Source: Bacillota bacterium (lineage in GTDB: Bacteria; Bacillota; Sulfobacillia; JACIYH01). From it: a stretch of 64,000 nt of DNA. The notes beneath the pieces were generated by a model that ran no database searches, was not told the origin of the DNA, and saw nothing but the letters and a program-made list of their open reading frames with translations. Below are positions 45,646 through 55,026 of this stretch, one piece after another. Numbering within the stretch: position 1 is the first letter of the stretch; every line of letters begins with the position of its first letter. Made by a program: the position numbers and the translations under genes. The stretch lies in the NCBI GenBank assembly GCA_030019365.1, contig JASEFA010000009.1, forward strand, positions 37,674-101,673, read 5' to 3'.

Positions 45646-46167
45646 ATGTCCAGGAGTGTGCTGAGGGAAATCGTTCTCACGGCGCTGTTCGTGGCCCTGG
45701 TGGCCCTGGCCACCATGGTCATCAAGATTCCCACCGGGGCCACCCAGGGGTACCTGAACGTGGGAGAAGCGGTGATCTTCTGGGCGGCCCTGTGGCTCGG
45801 TCCCCGCACAGGGGCCATCGCCGGGGGAGTGGGGTCGGCCATGGCAGACGTACTGACCGGCTACGCCATCTGGGCTCCCTGGACCCTGGCGATCAAGGGT
45901 GCGGAAGGACTCCTGGTGGGGCTGCTGGCTCACCGCACCTTCGCCCGCGGACATGCCCTGACGGCGGGCGTGGTGGGCGCCATGGTGGCCGGTGCTGCCT
46001 GGATGGTGCTGGGGTACTACCTGGCCTCGGTGGTGGTCCTGCACGGGTTTGCTCCCGCCCTGGCCACCATCCCCGAGAACGGCCTGCAGGGGCTCGCCAG
46101 CGTGGTGCTGGGAGCCGTGCTGGTGCGGGCATTCCGGGGGGCAAAGGAGTTGGTCGAATCCCGCTAG
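45646..46167 (+). CDS. ECF transporter S component, riboflavin-type
   Basis: 173-residue membrane protein with about six helices; substrate-binding S component of an energy-coupling-factor transporter. Family stretches: GYLNVGEAVIFWAALWLGPRTGAIAGGVGSAMADVLTGYA and PWTLAIKGAEGLLVGLLAH. The FMN riboswitch assigns riboflavin (or a flavin precursor) as ligand. It must share the EcfA/A'/T module encoded elsewhere. AAAGGGGGG ribosome site before ATG 45646. Sequence alone would also allow a hydroxymethylpyrimidine-type S component. Confidence 0.85.
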   Translation: MSRSVLREIVLTALFVALVALATMVIKIPTGATQGYLNVGEAVIFWAALWLGPRTGAIAGGVGSAMADVLTGYAIWAPWTLAIKGAEGLLVGLLAHRTFARGHALTAGVVGAMVAGAAWMVLGYYLASVVVLHGFAPALATIPENGLQGLASVVLGAVLVRAFRGAKELVESR

Positions 46168-46307
46168 CACCTGCCGGCCACAGCCCTCGGGTTTCTGGCG
46201 CGCAGCCCGTTACCGCAAGCCGCTGCTCCGGCAGCACGTCGAGGAGCGGATAAGGCGGGCACCCATGGCTCAAAGTACAGGCAGAAGAGGCAAGAGGAGG
46301 CGCCGCC

Positions 46308-46589
46308 TTGGGCGAACGGTATCAGCGCGTATCCGGCTTCCTGGCAGGGCGCCCGGCCCACCTTCAGGCCAGGCTGGCCAACCTGGAGAGCAACCTCACC
46401 TGCACGGTAGACCGGGTGGCGGCCCCCGCCGACCCTGCTCCCTTTCTCACCTTTACCCTCTCCTCCCCCCGGGCCGGCACCACCGTGACCCTCAAAGAGG
46501 AAGAGATCGCAGAGGTCCGGGCCGCACCGGACGGGCGCAGCCTGGTTATCCGCATGGATGACGGCACCGAGTTCACCCTGACCACCTGA
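46308..46589 (+). CDS. Hypothetical protein
   Basis: 93 residues starting at TTG after GAGGAGGCG. The N-terminal half is helical (VSGFLAGRPAHLQARLANLESNL); the second half looks like beta strands (TTVTLKEEEIAEVRAAPDGRSLVIRM, GTEFTLTT). No family recognised. Composition and ribosome site look like a real gene; 140 bases downstream of the riboflavin S component. Confidence 0.55.
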   Translation: MGERYQRVSGFLAGRPAHLQARLANLESNLTCTVDRVAAPADPAPFLTFTLSSPRAGTTVTLKEEEIAEVRAAPDGRSLVIRMDDGTEFTLTT

Positions 46590-46611
46590 TGGGGACGGCT
46601 GCTGTCCCTGT

Positions 46612-46938
46612 TCAGGAGCTCCTCAACTCGCCATCCATCCAGGATGCGTAAGAGGCTTCCACCTGGTCCAGGGGGACGACCAGGAAGGCGGGCACCTGGT
46701 AGCTGTGGCGGCTCTTGATCTCGTCGCGGAGGGCGGGGACGAGGTCCATCCTGGTCTTGAGCACGAGGACCGCTTCCGAAGCGTGTTCCAGGTTCCCTTC
46801 CCACCGGTACACTGACGTCACCCCCGGAACGACGTTGGCGCAGGCGGCCAGGCGGGCAGATACGGCCGCCTCGCCCAGCCCGACCGCTTCTTCCGAGCTG
46901 CCTGCGGTGACATACACCAGGCAATACCTGACCGACAT
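46612..46938 (-). CDS. cutA: CutA1 divalent-cation tolerance protein
   Basis: 108-residue trimeric PII-like fold protein. Motifs: YCLVYVTAGSSEEAVGLGEAAVSARLAACANVVPGVTSVYRWEG (2-45), EAVLVLKTRMDLVPALRDEIKSRHSYQVP. Implicated in copper tolerance in E. coli though the mechanism is unclear. ATG 46938 follows GGAGGTGG. Convergent with the preceding hypothetical gene. Confidence 0.93.
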   Translation of the reverse strand: MSVRYCLVYVTAGSSEEAVGLGEAAVSARLAACANVVPGVTSVYRWEGNLEHASEAVLVLKTRMDLVPALRDEIKSRHSYQVPAFLVVPLDQVEASYASWMDGELRSS

Positions 46939-47038
46939 CGCGCCACCTCCGTACCAGCACACCACCATCCATTCTGGTGGTGGCGCCGGGCCCCTGGGGG
47001 CGCAGCGCCAGCCCCGCACGCGTGTAGCGGCCGGCCTG

Positions 47039-47512
47039 TCAGGCGCGGGGGCCTTGCTGGGCCTGGGGGGGGTCCACGGCCTGGGTCTCCACCACCTGGG
47101 TGTTGGCCAGCCTGTCCCCCATCCGCCTGCCCTGGGGATCGACCAGTACCAGCACGGTTTCGAGGATGCCCAGAATGCCGCCCACCACGGCACCGGCCGC
47201 CCATCCCACCACCGGGATCACGGCAAGGAGCGAGCCCGCGGCAAGGGTGATGTTCCGCCGCGCCGAACCCACCAGGTCGATGTCCCCGCCCCCCAGGCTG
47301 ACCACCTCGAGCCCCAGCAGCTTCTTGCCGATGCTGCGGTTCTTCCACTGCGCATCCCTGGTGATCTCGTAAACCAGGGCGTCCTTGGTGAGGGTGTACG
47401 CAGCCCCCACCAGGGCACCCACCACGGGGATGAATCCGGGGATGCCGGCAATGATGCCATCCACCAGGGCGGCCAGGAAGCGCCGGAACAGGTCGGCCTT
47501 CCGGTAGTTCAT
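47039..47512 (-). CDS. RDD family membrane protein
   Basis: 157 residues with three hydrophobic segments. Contains the RDD-family pattern: Arg in FRRFLAALVDG (with the Asp of the D motif), RSIGKKLLGLEVVSL, and DPQGRRMGDRLANTQVV near the end. Function unknown; some members are sodium/proton antiporter-like. GGAGGAGG before ATG 47512. Confidence 0.85.
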   Translation of the reverse strand: MNYRKADLFRRFLAALVDGIIAGIPGFIPVVGALVGAAYTLTKDALVYEITRDAQWKNRSIGKKLLGLEVVSLGGGDIDLVGSARRNITLAAGSLLAVIPVVGWAAGAVVGGILGILETVLVLVDPQGRRMGDRLANTQVVETQAVDPPQAQQGPRA

Positions 47513-47548
47513 GATGCAACCCTCCTCCTCCCGTCCATTCTATGCCCG

Positions 47549-48541
47549 TCAGGGTCCCTGCAGGGCGGCGATGGCTTTCCGGGCCCAGTCGGGGTCCGCC
47601 AGCAGGGCCCTGCCGATGCCGACCAGGTCGGCCTTCCCTTCCCGCACGATGCGGTCGGCAAAGATGGGATCGGTGATCCCGCCGGTCACCACCACAGGCA
47701 CTCTTACCACCTGTTTGATCCCTTCCGCGAGGGGAACGAAGTACCCCGGCGGGGCGCCGGGCGGTCGCGACCCGCCCAGCCCCCCGGTCACGTCCACGAG
47801 ATCGACCCCGGACTCCACCAGCCAGGGAACTACCACCTGGCTTTCCTCCAGGGTGAGGCCGCCGGGGACGTTGTCAGCCGCCCCCAGACGGTACAGGAGG
47901 GGGTAATCGGCTCCCACCGCAGCCCGCACGGCCCGGACTACTTCCAGCGGGAAGCGGACTCGATTCTCCAGTGGACCGCCATACTCATCCTGGCGGCGGT
48001 TGGTGACCGGAGAGAGGAACTGGTTGAGCAGGAAGCCGTGGGCACCGTGGATCTCCACCCCGTCGAACCCGGCCAGGCGCGCCCGCCGGGCCGCGGTGGC
48101 AAAGGCTTCGGCCAGCGCCGCCAGTTCCCCCGCCTCCAGAGCCCGGGGCGCCCGGTGGGACCGGGGGTTGAGCACCTCCGACGGACCCACGGGCCGGGCA
48201 CCCGCCACCTCCTCGGTGGTGGCGCCCCCGGCATGGGTGATCTGAATGGCCACCTTCGCCCCCGCCTCGCGGATGGCTTCCGCCAGGCGCCGATAAGCAG
48301 CGATGAGGCCGTCGTGATGCATACCCAGTTGCGTGCGCGTCAGCCGCCCACCGGTATCCACGTAGCTGTGCTCCACGATGACCAGGGCCACACCCCCGCG
48401 CGCCCGCGGCAGGTAATGGTCGAAGTGTCGTTGCGTCGGTTCCCCATCGGTGGTGGCCACATCCGAAGCCATGGGTGGCATGACGATCCGATTCCGCAGC
48501 TCCATGCCCTTAAATTCCAGCGGCGCAAGAAGTCCCGGCAT
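47549..48541 (-). CDS. Old Yellow Enzyme-type NADH:flavin oxidoreductase
   Basis: 330-residue FMN-dependent TIM barrel. Seen: LRNRIVMPPMASDVATTDG (N-terminal FMN site), AIQITHAGG, GFDGVEIHGAHGFLLNQFLSPVTNRRQDEYGG (substrate His and Asn-type region), VTGGITDP and LVGIGRALLADPDW (phosphate site). The C-terminal Fe-S and FAD domains of 2,4-dienoyl-CoA reductases are absent, so it is the single-domain class reducing activated alkenes. Downstream of gatB on the same strand, 59 bases away. Confidence 0.9.
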   Translation of the reverse strand: MPGLLAPLEFKGMELRNRIVMPPMASDVATTDGEPTQRHFDHYLPRARGGVALVIVEHSYVDTGGRLTRTQLGMHHDGLIAAYRRLAEAIREAGAKVAIQITHAGGATTEEVAGARPVGPSEVLNPRSHRAPRALEAGELAALAEAFATAARRARLAGFDGVEIHGAHGFLLNQFLSPVTNRRQDEYGGPLENRVRFPLEVVRAVRAAVGADYPLLYRLGAADNVPGGLTLEESQVVVPWLVESGVDLVDVTGGLGGSRPPGAPPGYFVPLAEGIKQVVRVPVVVTGGITDPIFADRIVREGKADLVGIGRALLADPDWARKAIAALQGP

Positions 48542-48600
48542 CCTCGCACCCCTTTCAGATTCGCGACTCGCCCTTCTCTTTCACCACGGGCGGGAAACGG

Positions 48601-50100
48601 TCACGCCGGTCCCGGCGGTCCCAGGCGGTCCCGCAGCAGGCGGTTTACCATCTGGGGGTTGGCCTTTCCCCGGGTGGCCTTCATCACCTGTCCCACCAGG
48701 AACCCCAGCGCCTTCTCCTTGCCCTTGCGGTAGTCTGCTACCACCGCAGGGTTACCCGCGACGGCTTCCTCCACCGCCCGATCGATGAAGGCCTCGTCGC
48801 TCACCTGCTCCAGACCTTTCTCCCTGACGATTTCGGCTGCGGGGCGCCCCGTCTCGCACATCACCCCAAATACCTGCTTGGCCACCCGCGTGTTGATGGT
48901 GCCCCGCTCCACCATCCTCAGCAACTCCGCCAGGTGCCCCGGTCGCACCGGGATATCTTCGGGCTCCAGACCGTGCTCGTTCAGGTAGCGCCGTACCTCT
49001 CCCATCACCCAGTTGGACACCGCCTTGGGCTGGGGATAGGCGCTTACCGCCTCCTCGAAGAACTCTGCCAGACCCCGGGAGGCGGTGATCACAGCGGCAT
49101 CGTACGGGGGCAGGCCCAGCTCGCGCACGTACCGCTCCCGGCGGGCATCGGGCAACTCGGGCAGGGATCGCCGGACCTCTTCTATCCAGGTGGGATCCAG
49201 CACCAGCGGCGGCAGGTCCGGGTCCGGGAAATACCGGTAATCATGGGCGTATTCCTTGGTGCGCAGGGTGCGGGTGCGGCCCGCCCCCTCATCCCAGTGG
49301 CGGGTCTCCTGCTCCACCTCGCCGCCCGCTTCCAGCAACTGCACCTGGCGCCATATCTCGTAAGCCAGCGCCCTCTCCACGGCGCGGAAGGAGTTCACGT
49401 TCTTGACCTCGGTGCGCGTACCGGCCCGCTCACCGGGCCGCCGCACCGAGACATTGATGTCGCAGCGCAGGGACCCCTCCTCCATGCGGCAGTCGGACAC
49501 CCCGCAGTACTGCATGATGGCCTTCAGCTTCTCCAGGTACAGCCGCGCTTCCTCCGGGGTGCTGAGATCGGGCTCGGAGACGATCTCCGCCAGGGGGATG
49601 CCCGCCCGGTTGAAGTCCACCAGGGAGTAACGGGCCGTCACGATGTCGTCGGCGGCATGCATGGACTTGCCCGTGTCCTCTTCCAGGTGGAGCCGGCGGA
49701 TGCGTATCTTCCTGGACCCTTCCGCCGCCGGGATCTCGAGATATCCGTCTCCGGCCAGGGGCAGGTCGTACTGGGATATCTGGTAGTTCTTGGGCATGTC
49801 CGGGTAAAAGTAGTTCTTGCGGTCAAACTTACTGTAAGTCGCCACCCGGCAGTTGAGGGCCAGGGCAGCCTTCACCGCCAGTTCCACCGCCTGCCGGTTG
49901 GGGACGGGGAGCACGCCGGGGAGACCCAGGCAAACCGGGCACACCTGGCCGTTGGGCGGGGCGCCAAATCGCGTGGGGCAGGGGCAGAACATCTTGGAAG
50001 CGGTGGCCAGCTCCACGTGCACCTCCAGGCCTATCACGGCCTCCCATCCCGCCGGTACTCCCGATTCCCGACCGCCCCCACTTAACTCGCTCAACGTCAC
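48601..50100 (-). CDS. gatB: Asp/Glu-tRNA amidotransferase subunit B
   Basis: 499 residues. Binds the misacylated tRNA and activates its carboxyl group in the GatCAB complex. N-terminal cradle with [26 protein letters not shown] and [10 protein letters not shown] (zinc Cys), then [35 protein letters not shown]-terminal tail domain YqeY-like ([23 protein letters not shown]). GTG 50100. Third gene of gatCAB, 64 bases after gatA. Its presence suggests Gln-tRNA and/or Asn-tRNA is made indirectly. Confidence 0.97.
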   Translation of the reverse strand: MTLSELSGGGRESGVPAGWEAVIGLEVHVELATASKMFCPCPTRFGAPPNGQVCPVCLGLPGVLPVPNRQAVELAVKAALALNCRVATYSKFDRKNYFYPDMPKNYQISQYDLPLAGDGYLEIPAAEGSRKIRIRRLHLEEDTGKSMHAADDIVTARYSLVDFNRAGIPLAEIVSEPDLSTPEEARLYLEKLKAIMQYCGVSDCRMEEGSLRCDINVSVRRPGERAGTRTEVKNVNSFRAVERALAYEIWRQVQLLEAGGEVEQETRHWDEGAGRTRTLRTKEYAHDYRYFPDPDLPPLVLDPTWIEEVRRSLPELPDARRERYVRELGLPPYDAAVITASRGLAEFFEEAVSAYPQPKAVSNWVMGEVRRYLNEHGLEPEDIPVRPGHLAELLRMVERGTINTRVAKQVFGVMCETGRPAAEIVREKGLEQVSDEAFIDRAVEEAVAGNPAVVADYRKGKEKALGFLVGQVMKATRGKANPQMVNRLLRDRLGPPGPA

Positions 50101-50164
50101 TCACCTCTCCCCACCAGGACCGTCCCCCGGCACCGGCGTCCTCCCCGCACGCGCCCCGCCGTCC

Positions 50165-51682
50165 TCATGGGGTGACCTCCTGGCGCCAGGGGGCTCCGCC
50201 GGTGGCCTGCTCAAAGGCCCACGCCGCCTGCAGGATGAGGCCTTCCGCGAAGGGCGGCCCCATGATCTGCAGGCCTACCGGCAAACCCTCGCTCTGGCCG
50301 CAGGGGATGGATATGGCGGGGATACCGGCCAGGTTGACGGGGATGGTACACACGTCAGCCATATACATGCTGAGGGGGTCATCCGTCCGCTCCCCCAGGC
50401 GGAAGGCCACTGTGGGCGAGGTGGGGGCGACCAGCAAATCGTAACGCGCAAAGGCCTGCTCGAAGTCCCGCCTGACCAGGGTCCTCACCTTCTGGGCCTT
50501 CAGGTAGTACGCATCATAGTAGCCCGCGGAGAGTGCGTAAGTGCCCAGCATGATGCGCCGGCGCACCTCCGGCCCGAACCCGCGACGCCGGGTGCGGGAG
50601 TACATGGCGGTGATGTCGCCACCCTCCACCCGCAGCCCATAGCGCACCCCGTCGTAGCGGGCCAGGTTGGAAGACGCTTCGGCCGGAGCCACCAGGTAGT
50701 ACACTGCCAGGGCGTAGTCGGTATGAGGGAGGGAGCACTCCTCCACGGCGCACCCCAGATCGGCCAGCGCCCCCAGGGCCGCCCGCACGGCCTCCCTCAC
50801 CCCGGGCTCGATACCCTCTCCCATGTACTCCCGGGGTACCCCCAGCCGCAGCCCGCGCACGTCCCGTCCCAGCACCGCCGTGTACTGGGGCACCGGGACC
50901 TGAGCCGAAGTGGCATCGCGGGGGTCGTGGCCGGCCATCACTTCCATCACCAGGGCACAGTCGGCCACCGTGAGGGTGAGGGGTCCGATCTGATCCAGGG
51001 AAGAGGCGAAGGCGACCAGACCGTACCGCGACACCCTGCCGTAGGTGGGCTTGAACCCCACCACCCCGCAGAACGAAGCGGGCTGCCGCACGGAGCCGCC
51101 GGTGTCGGACCCCAGGGCGAAGGGCACCAGACCGGCCGCCACTGCCGCCGCCGAGCCGCTGGACGAACCCCCCGGCACCCGGGTGGTATCGTGGGGATTG
51201 CGGGTGGGGAAGAAAGCGGAGTTCTCTCCCGAGGAGCCCATGGCGAACTCGTCCATATTGGTCTTGCCCAGCAGGATGGCCCCCGTGCCGGTCAGTTGCT
51301 CCACCACGGTGGCGTCGTAAGGGGGCACGTATCCCTCCAGGATGCGGGAGCCACACGTCGTCGTCACGCCCCGGGTGCACATGTTGTCCTTGCAGGCGTA
51401 TGGTATCCCCGCCAGGATCCCGTGGCCGCCTGCGCTGGGGTCAGGACGTGCTGCCGGCGCCGATGGGTGCGCTCCCGTCTCTCCTACCCCGGCACTCTGC
51501 CGCCGGGCACGGGCCAGCTCTTCATCGATAAGGGCGGCGCGTTCGAGGGCGCGGTCCCCGTCCAGGGTGAGAAAGCATCCCAGCACGCCGTCCAGGGAGG
51601 CAGTCCGGCCCAGGCAGGACTCCACCAGGTCACGGGCGCGCAGCTCGCCCCTGCGGATGGCGTCCGCCGCCTGCGCGATCAC
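50165..51682 (-). CDS. gatA: Asp/Glu-tRNA amidotransferase subunit A
   Basis: 505-residue amidase-signature subunit liberating ammonia from Gln. Catalytic Ser-cisSer-Lys triad: Lys in [12 protein letters not shown], Ser pair in [13 protein letters not shown], and [16 protein letters not shown] Pro/Ala/Gly-rich insertion (about residues 65-85) near the N-terminus is unusual. GTG 51682 overlaps the gatC stop (GTGA). Confidence 0.97.
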   Translation of the reverse strand: MIAQAADAIRRGELRARDLVESCLGRTASLDGVLGCFLTLDGDRALERAALIDEELARARRQSAGVGETGAHPSAPAARPDPSAGGHGILAGIPYACKDNMCTRGVTTTCGSRILEGYVPPYDATVVEQLTGTGAILLGKTNMDEFAMGSSGENSAFFPTRNPHDTTRVPGGSSSGSAAAVAAGLVPFALGSDTGGSVRQPASFCGVVGFKPTYGRVSRYGLVAFASSLDQIGPLTLTVADCALVMEVMAGHDPRDATSAQVPVPQYTAVLGRDVRGLRLGVPREYMGEGIEPGVREAVRAALGALADLGCAVEECSLPHTDYALAVYYLVAPAEASSNLARYDGVRYGLRVEGGDITAMYSRTRRRGFGPEVRRRIMLGTYALSAGYYDAYYLKAQKVRTLVRRDFEQAFARYDLLVAPTSPTVAFRLGERTDDPLSMYMADVCTIPVNLAGIPAISIPCGQSEGLPVGLQIMGPPFAEGLILQAAWAFEQATGGAPWRQEVTP

Positions 51683-51987
51683 GCCCCCTCCTCCTCCCCT
51701 TCGCCCGTGCGGGGCACCCGGAAGAGGTCGTCAACCCGGTCCGGGGCGCCCGCCAGCGCTCCTTCCGGGTCCAGACCGGGGGCGGGCTGATCTTGCCGCA
51801 GAGGGCTGGCCATCCCCTCCAGGGCATGGAAGGTGGGAGGGATGCCCTCGGTATCGACCTCCTTCAGCTTCTCCATGTACTCCAGGATGCGACCCAGCTG
51901 CCCGGCCAGGACCTGCTTCTCCTCGTCCGTCAGTTCCAGCCGGGCCAGCCAGGCCACATGCTCCACCTCTCGCATACCGATGGGCAA
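51679..51987 (-). CDS. gatC: Asp/Glu-tRNA amidotransferase subunit C
   Basis: 102-residue helical subunit stabilising GatA-GatB. Core [42 protein letters not shown] and a C-terminal acidic tail. TTG 51987 is assumed; ATG 51975 is equally possible and would start at the conserved block. First gene of gatCAB. Confidence 0.93.
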   Translation of the reverse strand: MPIGMREVEHVAWLARLELTDEEKQVLAGQLGRILEYMEKLKEVDTEGIPPTFHALEGMASPLRQDQPAPGLDPEGALAGAPDRVDDLFRVPRTGEGEEEGA

Positions 51988-52034
51988 CGCCCCACCCCCC
52001 GGAGCCGGGTTGACCCGACTTCACAGTCTTTCCT

Positions 52035-52064
52035 ATCTTACCACCTGATCACCGGCGCTCACAA
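52035..52064 (-). promoter_or_regulatory. Candidate gatCAB promoter
   Basis: Minus strand: TTGTGA (52059-52064), 18-base spacer, TAAGAT (52035-52040). Each box matches four of six. About 48 bases before gatC. Confidence 0.4.
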
Positions 52065-52139
52065 CGGCCCTGTGTGTCACCGGGTGCCTGTCGGCCCTGC
52101 GGGCTCGGCCCCGCACCAGCCGGCGCCCGGCGCCGCGTC

Positions 52140-53111
52140 TCAGTATCCCCGCCCCTTGTCCACCACATTGCGCAGGGGCTCCCCCGCCAGAAAACGGCGC
52201 AGGTTATCGAGGAATATGCCCAGGGCCCGCTCCTCGTAGTCTTCCATGCTGCCGCCCATGTGGGGCGTAATGACCACGTTGGGCAGCCCCCACAGCTCGC
52301 TCTCGGGGGGCAGCGGTTCGGCGGCGAACACGTCCAGCCCGGCCCCCGCAATGCGTCCCTCTTTCAGGGCGGACACCAGCGCCGGTTCGTCCACCACCTC
52401 TCCCCGGGCCACATTGATGAGGTGGGCGGTGGGCTTCATCGCCTCCAGCTCCCGCCTGCCTATCATCTCCCGGGTCTCGGTCGTGAGGGGAACGCAGAGC
52501 ACCACCCAGTCGGCCCGGCCCAGCAGCCGGAGCAGCGAGTCCGGTCCCCCCACCTCCTTCAGCCCCGGTGCCGCGTCCGCCGGGCCACCGCCTCCGGGAT
52601 GAGCTGTACGCCTCACGGCCAGCACCCGCATGCCGAAGGCCAGACCTTTTCTGGCCACCTCGGTCCCGACCGCCCCCAGGCCCACCACCAGCAGCGCGCC
52701 CCCGGCCAGGACCCGGCCCTCCCGCCTTTGCCAGCGGCGGTCCCGCCGGTCCTCCCAGAACTCGGGCAGCCGGCGGGCCAGGGCGAGCATGAGGGCGAAG
52801 GCATGCTCGGACAGGGAATGGGCGTGTAACCCCCGGGAGCAGGTCACCGCCACCGGCCCGGACACCAGTTCCGGGGTGAGCAGCCTGTCCACCCCCGCGG
52901 CCGGGGCATGAACCCACTTCAGCTGCCGGGCCCGGGCGGCGGCACCAGCGCTCAGACGGGTCCCGTAGATCACGTCAGCTTCTTCGACCAGGGCTTCCGC
53001 CTCTTCCCTCGTGGGCGCACGGAGCACCCTGATCCCGGGCGCCACCGCCTCGATGGCCGCCACGCCCTCATCGCTCAGCCGGCTCAAGGCCAGGATCTTC
53101 AACTGCTCCAC
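52140..53111 (-). CDS. D-2-hydroxyacid dehydrogenase family protein
   Basis: 323-residue NAD-dependent dehydrogenase. Nucleotide-binding VVGLGAVGTEVARKGLAFG (about 145-163), catalytic Arg in INVARGEVVDE, Glu region GLDVFAAEPLPPES and His in ITPHMGG. A Gly/Pro/Ala insertion (AHPGGGGPADAAPG) follows the second strand. Interconverts a 2-oxo acid and D-2-hydroxy acid. GTG 53111 is 10 bases after the FAD-oxidoreductase stop, so it is the last gene of the AOR-2 operon. Confidence 0.9.
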   Translation of the reverse strand: MEQLKILALSRLSDEGVAAIEAVAPGIRVLRAPTREEAEALVEEADVIYGTRLSAGAAARARQLKWVHAPAAGVDRLLTPELVSGPVAVTCSRGLHAHSLSEHAFALMLALARRLPEFWEDRRDRRWQRREGRVLAGGALLVVGLGAVGTEVARKGLAFGMRVLAVRRTAHPGGGGPADAAPGLKEVGGPDSLLRLLGRADWVVLCVPLTTETREMIGRRELEAMKPTAHLINVARGEVVDEPALVSALKEGRIAGAGLDVFAAEPLPPESELWGLPNVVITPHMGGSMEDYEERALGIFLDNLRRFLAGEPLRNVVDKGRGY

Positions 53112-53121
53112 ACGATCCCCC

Positions 53122-54375
53122 CTAACGTCGGCGGTAATAGAACGCGTGCTGGCGTACGTAGGCCGGGTAGAGCCGGCCGGTGCGAAAGGCCTCGGCCAGA
53201 TCGGAGGCAGGCTGACCCGACTGGATGGCCGCCATGACCACCCCGGACCAGGCCAGGTCGCCCACGAAAATGGCGCCCACCGGCCGGTCTCCCTGCAGGA
53301 CCAGCTTGCGGTAGAAGCCGGGACCCCGCACCTTCACCTCCCGGTAGCCGTTGCCCCGAGGGCTCACCACACCTCCGCTGGCGATGCCGGTCTCACCCAG
53401 GCACAGTACGTTCCGCCCTATTCCTCCCCAGAAGCACTCGCACGGCCCTCTTACCATGTTGGCCCCCGCTACCCGCCCCTGGGCCACCGCATTGGGCCAG
53501 AGGGCATTGACGCGCGGCTCCCCGCGGGACGGATCGTATACCTCGGCCACATCCCCAGCCGCGAACACCCCCGGGGAGGAAGCGGCCATGTGCTCGTCGC
53601 AGAGGACGCCGCGGTTGATCTCCAGACCCAGGCGACGGGCCAGCTCGAGCCGCGGCCTGACGCCCTTGCCGACCACCACCAGGGCGCAGGGAACAGGTCG
53701 CCCGTCGGAAAGGTAGGCCACCAGACCATCTCCCGCCCGCGCAAGGCCCGCCACGTCCACTCCGGTGAGGACAGTGACCCCGTGGCGGGCCAGCATCTCC
53801 CCCACCAGGTGACCCGCCTCCTCATCGAGAGCCTGCGAGAGCACGCGCGGGGAAGACACGGCCATGACAACCCGCATCCCGAGGCCGAGCAGGCCTTCGG
53901 TGGCCTTGAAGCCGATCATGCCCCCGCCCACCACCAGGGCGGTTTCCCCCGGCCGGGCCCGAGCCAGAATGGCCCGGGCGTCCGCCAGGGTGCGCAGGTT
54001 GAACACCCCGGCCAGGTCGGCACCGGGAGCATCGAGTCGCACGGGTTCGGAACCGGTGGCCAGGAGCAGCCGATCCCACGCCAGCGCAGTACCGCCCTCC
54101 AGTTCCACCCACCCCTCCTCACCGTCGCGCCCGGCGGCCACTGCCTTCCGACCGGCAAGGAGGGTGATGCCCCGGGCGTGGTACTCGCCGGCCCGGGCCA
54201 GGAAGACATCTTCCTCTGAGACGCGGCCCGCGATGAAATAAGAGGTCAATACCCGGGAATAGAAGGGATGGGGCTCGTCGGTCACCACGGTCACCTGCGC
54301 CTGGGGGTCAAGTAACCGGATGGTGGAGGCAGCCGTGTAACCGGCCGCCCCGTTCCCGACGATGACGTGGCGCAC
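53122..54375 (-). CDS. FAD/NAD(P)-dependent oxidoreductase (NirB-N/rubredoxin-reductase type)
   Basis: 417-residue pyridine nucleotide-disulfide-fold flavoprotein. FAD site VIVGNGAAGYTAASTIRLL at the N-terminus, second dinucleotide site LVVGGGMIGFKATEGLLGLGM (about 150), and C-terminal FAD contact GVFAAGDVAEVYD. A conserved NAL-WPNAVAQGRVAGANMVRG segment follows. No redox-active CxxxxC pair is seen, so it is a reductase rather than a disulfide enzyme. Its GTG start lies inside the 3' end of the MoaD-fusion gene. Likely passes electrons between AOR-2 (through ferredoxin) and NAD(P)H. Confidence 0.88.
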   Translation of the reverse strand: MRHVIVGNGAAGYTAASTIRLLDPQAQVTVVTDEPHPFYSRVLTSYFIAGRVSEEDVFLARAGEYHARGITLLAGRKAVAAGRDGEEGWVELEGGTALAWDRLLLATGSEPVRLDAPGADLAGVFNLRTLADARAILARARPGETALVVGGGMIGFKATEGLLGLGMRVVMAVSSPRVLSQALDEEAGHLVGEMLARHGVTVLTGVDVAGLARAGDGLVAYLSDGRPVPCALVVVGKGVRPRLELARRLGLEINRGVLCDEHMAASSPGVFAAGDVAEVYDPSRGEPRVNALWPNAVAQGRVAGANMVRGPCECFWGGIGRNVLCLGETGIASGGVVSPRGNGYREVKVRGPGFYRKLVLQGDRPVGAIFVGDLAWSGVVMAAIQSGQPASDLAEAFRTGRLYPAYVRQHAFYYRRR

Positions 54376-54935
54376 GAGTATCGCCTCCCGCCTCCGCCCC
54401 CGCCGCGGTCACCGCCGGCAACGGGCGGGATGATGGTCACCGTGTCCCCGGCCCGCAGGGGGGTATCCGCGCCCTGCAGGAACCGCACGTTACGTCCGTT
54501 CACCAGGACAGCGACGGCCTCCTGCACCTCGCCCGCCGGCGTGAGCAGGCGGCGGGCCAGGGGCTCCCCGAACCTGTTCACCAGGAAGGACAGCACCTCC
54601 CGCACCGAAGAGGCCTCCACGGTGAGGCGGGGGGTGCCCGTCACTTCCCTGAAGGTGGCGAAGACCTGCACCTGGACGGCCGGTACGGCCACCCCTCCCC
54701 CGGCAATGGGGGGAAAGATCCCGATCTCATCTCCCTCGCGCAGGATCAGGCCGGGCTGTTCCCGCCTGCCGTTCACGAACGCCTGCTTGACTTCCTGGGG
54801 CGGCATTCCCAGGCGGGCGTAAAGGTCAGCAAGGGTGCTGCCCGGCGGAAGCTCCAGGGTAAAGGCTCCGCGCTCGCTGCCTCCCGGGGCGTAATCCCTT
54901 AGCGAGGCGTACAGCCGCACTCGTACGACGGGCAT
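54291..54935 (-). CDS. Tandem MoaD/ThiS-like ubiquitin-fold protein
   Basis: 214 residues with two beta-grasp sulfur-carrier domains. Domain 1 (about 1-80): VRVRLYASLRDYAPGG, GMPPQEVKQAFVNGR, and an end IGIFPPIAGG. Domain 2 (about 84-174): VQVQVFATFREVTG, AVAVLVNGRNVRFLQG and IIPPVAGG. Both carry the terminal Gly-Gly signature, but neither is at a free C-terminus: the first is followed by the second domain, and the second by a 40-residue Gly/Arg/Ser/Pro tail that overlaps the FAD gene. ATG 54935 has GGAGGT. A GGGGGAGGGG site followed by GTG lies between the domains and could start domain 2 alone. Probably linked to the pterin cofactor of AOR-2. Confidence 0.8.
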   Translation of the reverse strand: MPVVRVRLYASLRDYAPGGSERGAFTLELPPGSTLADLYARLGMPPQEVKQAFVNGRREQPGLILREGDEIGIFPPIAGGGVAVPAVQVQVFATFREVTGTPRLTVEASSVREVLSFLVNRFGEPLARRLLTPAGEVQEAVAVLVNGRNVRFLQGADTPLRAGDTVTIIPPVAGGDRGGGGGGRRYSCATSSSGTGRPVTRLPPPSGYLTPRRR

Positions 54936-55026
54936 GGTCAAACCTCCAGCGGCGGGGGGTTGCTTCTTACGGCAACCCCCCGCGGGTGGTCATCCTCGTC
55001 AGGGCACGGCTCCAGCCCGGGTGGGC

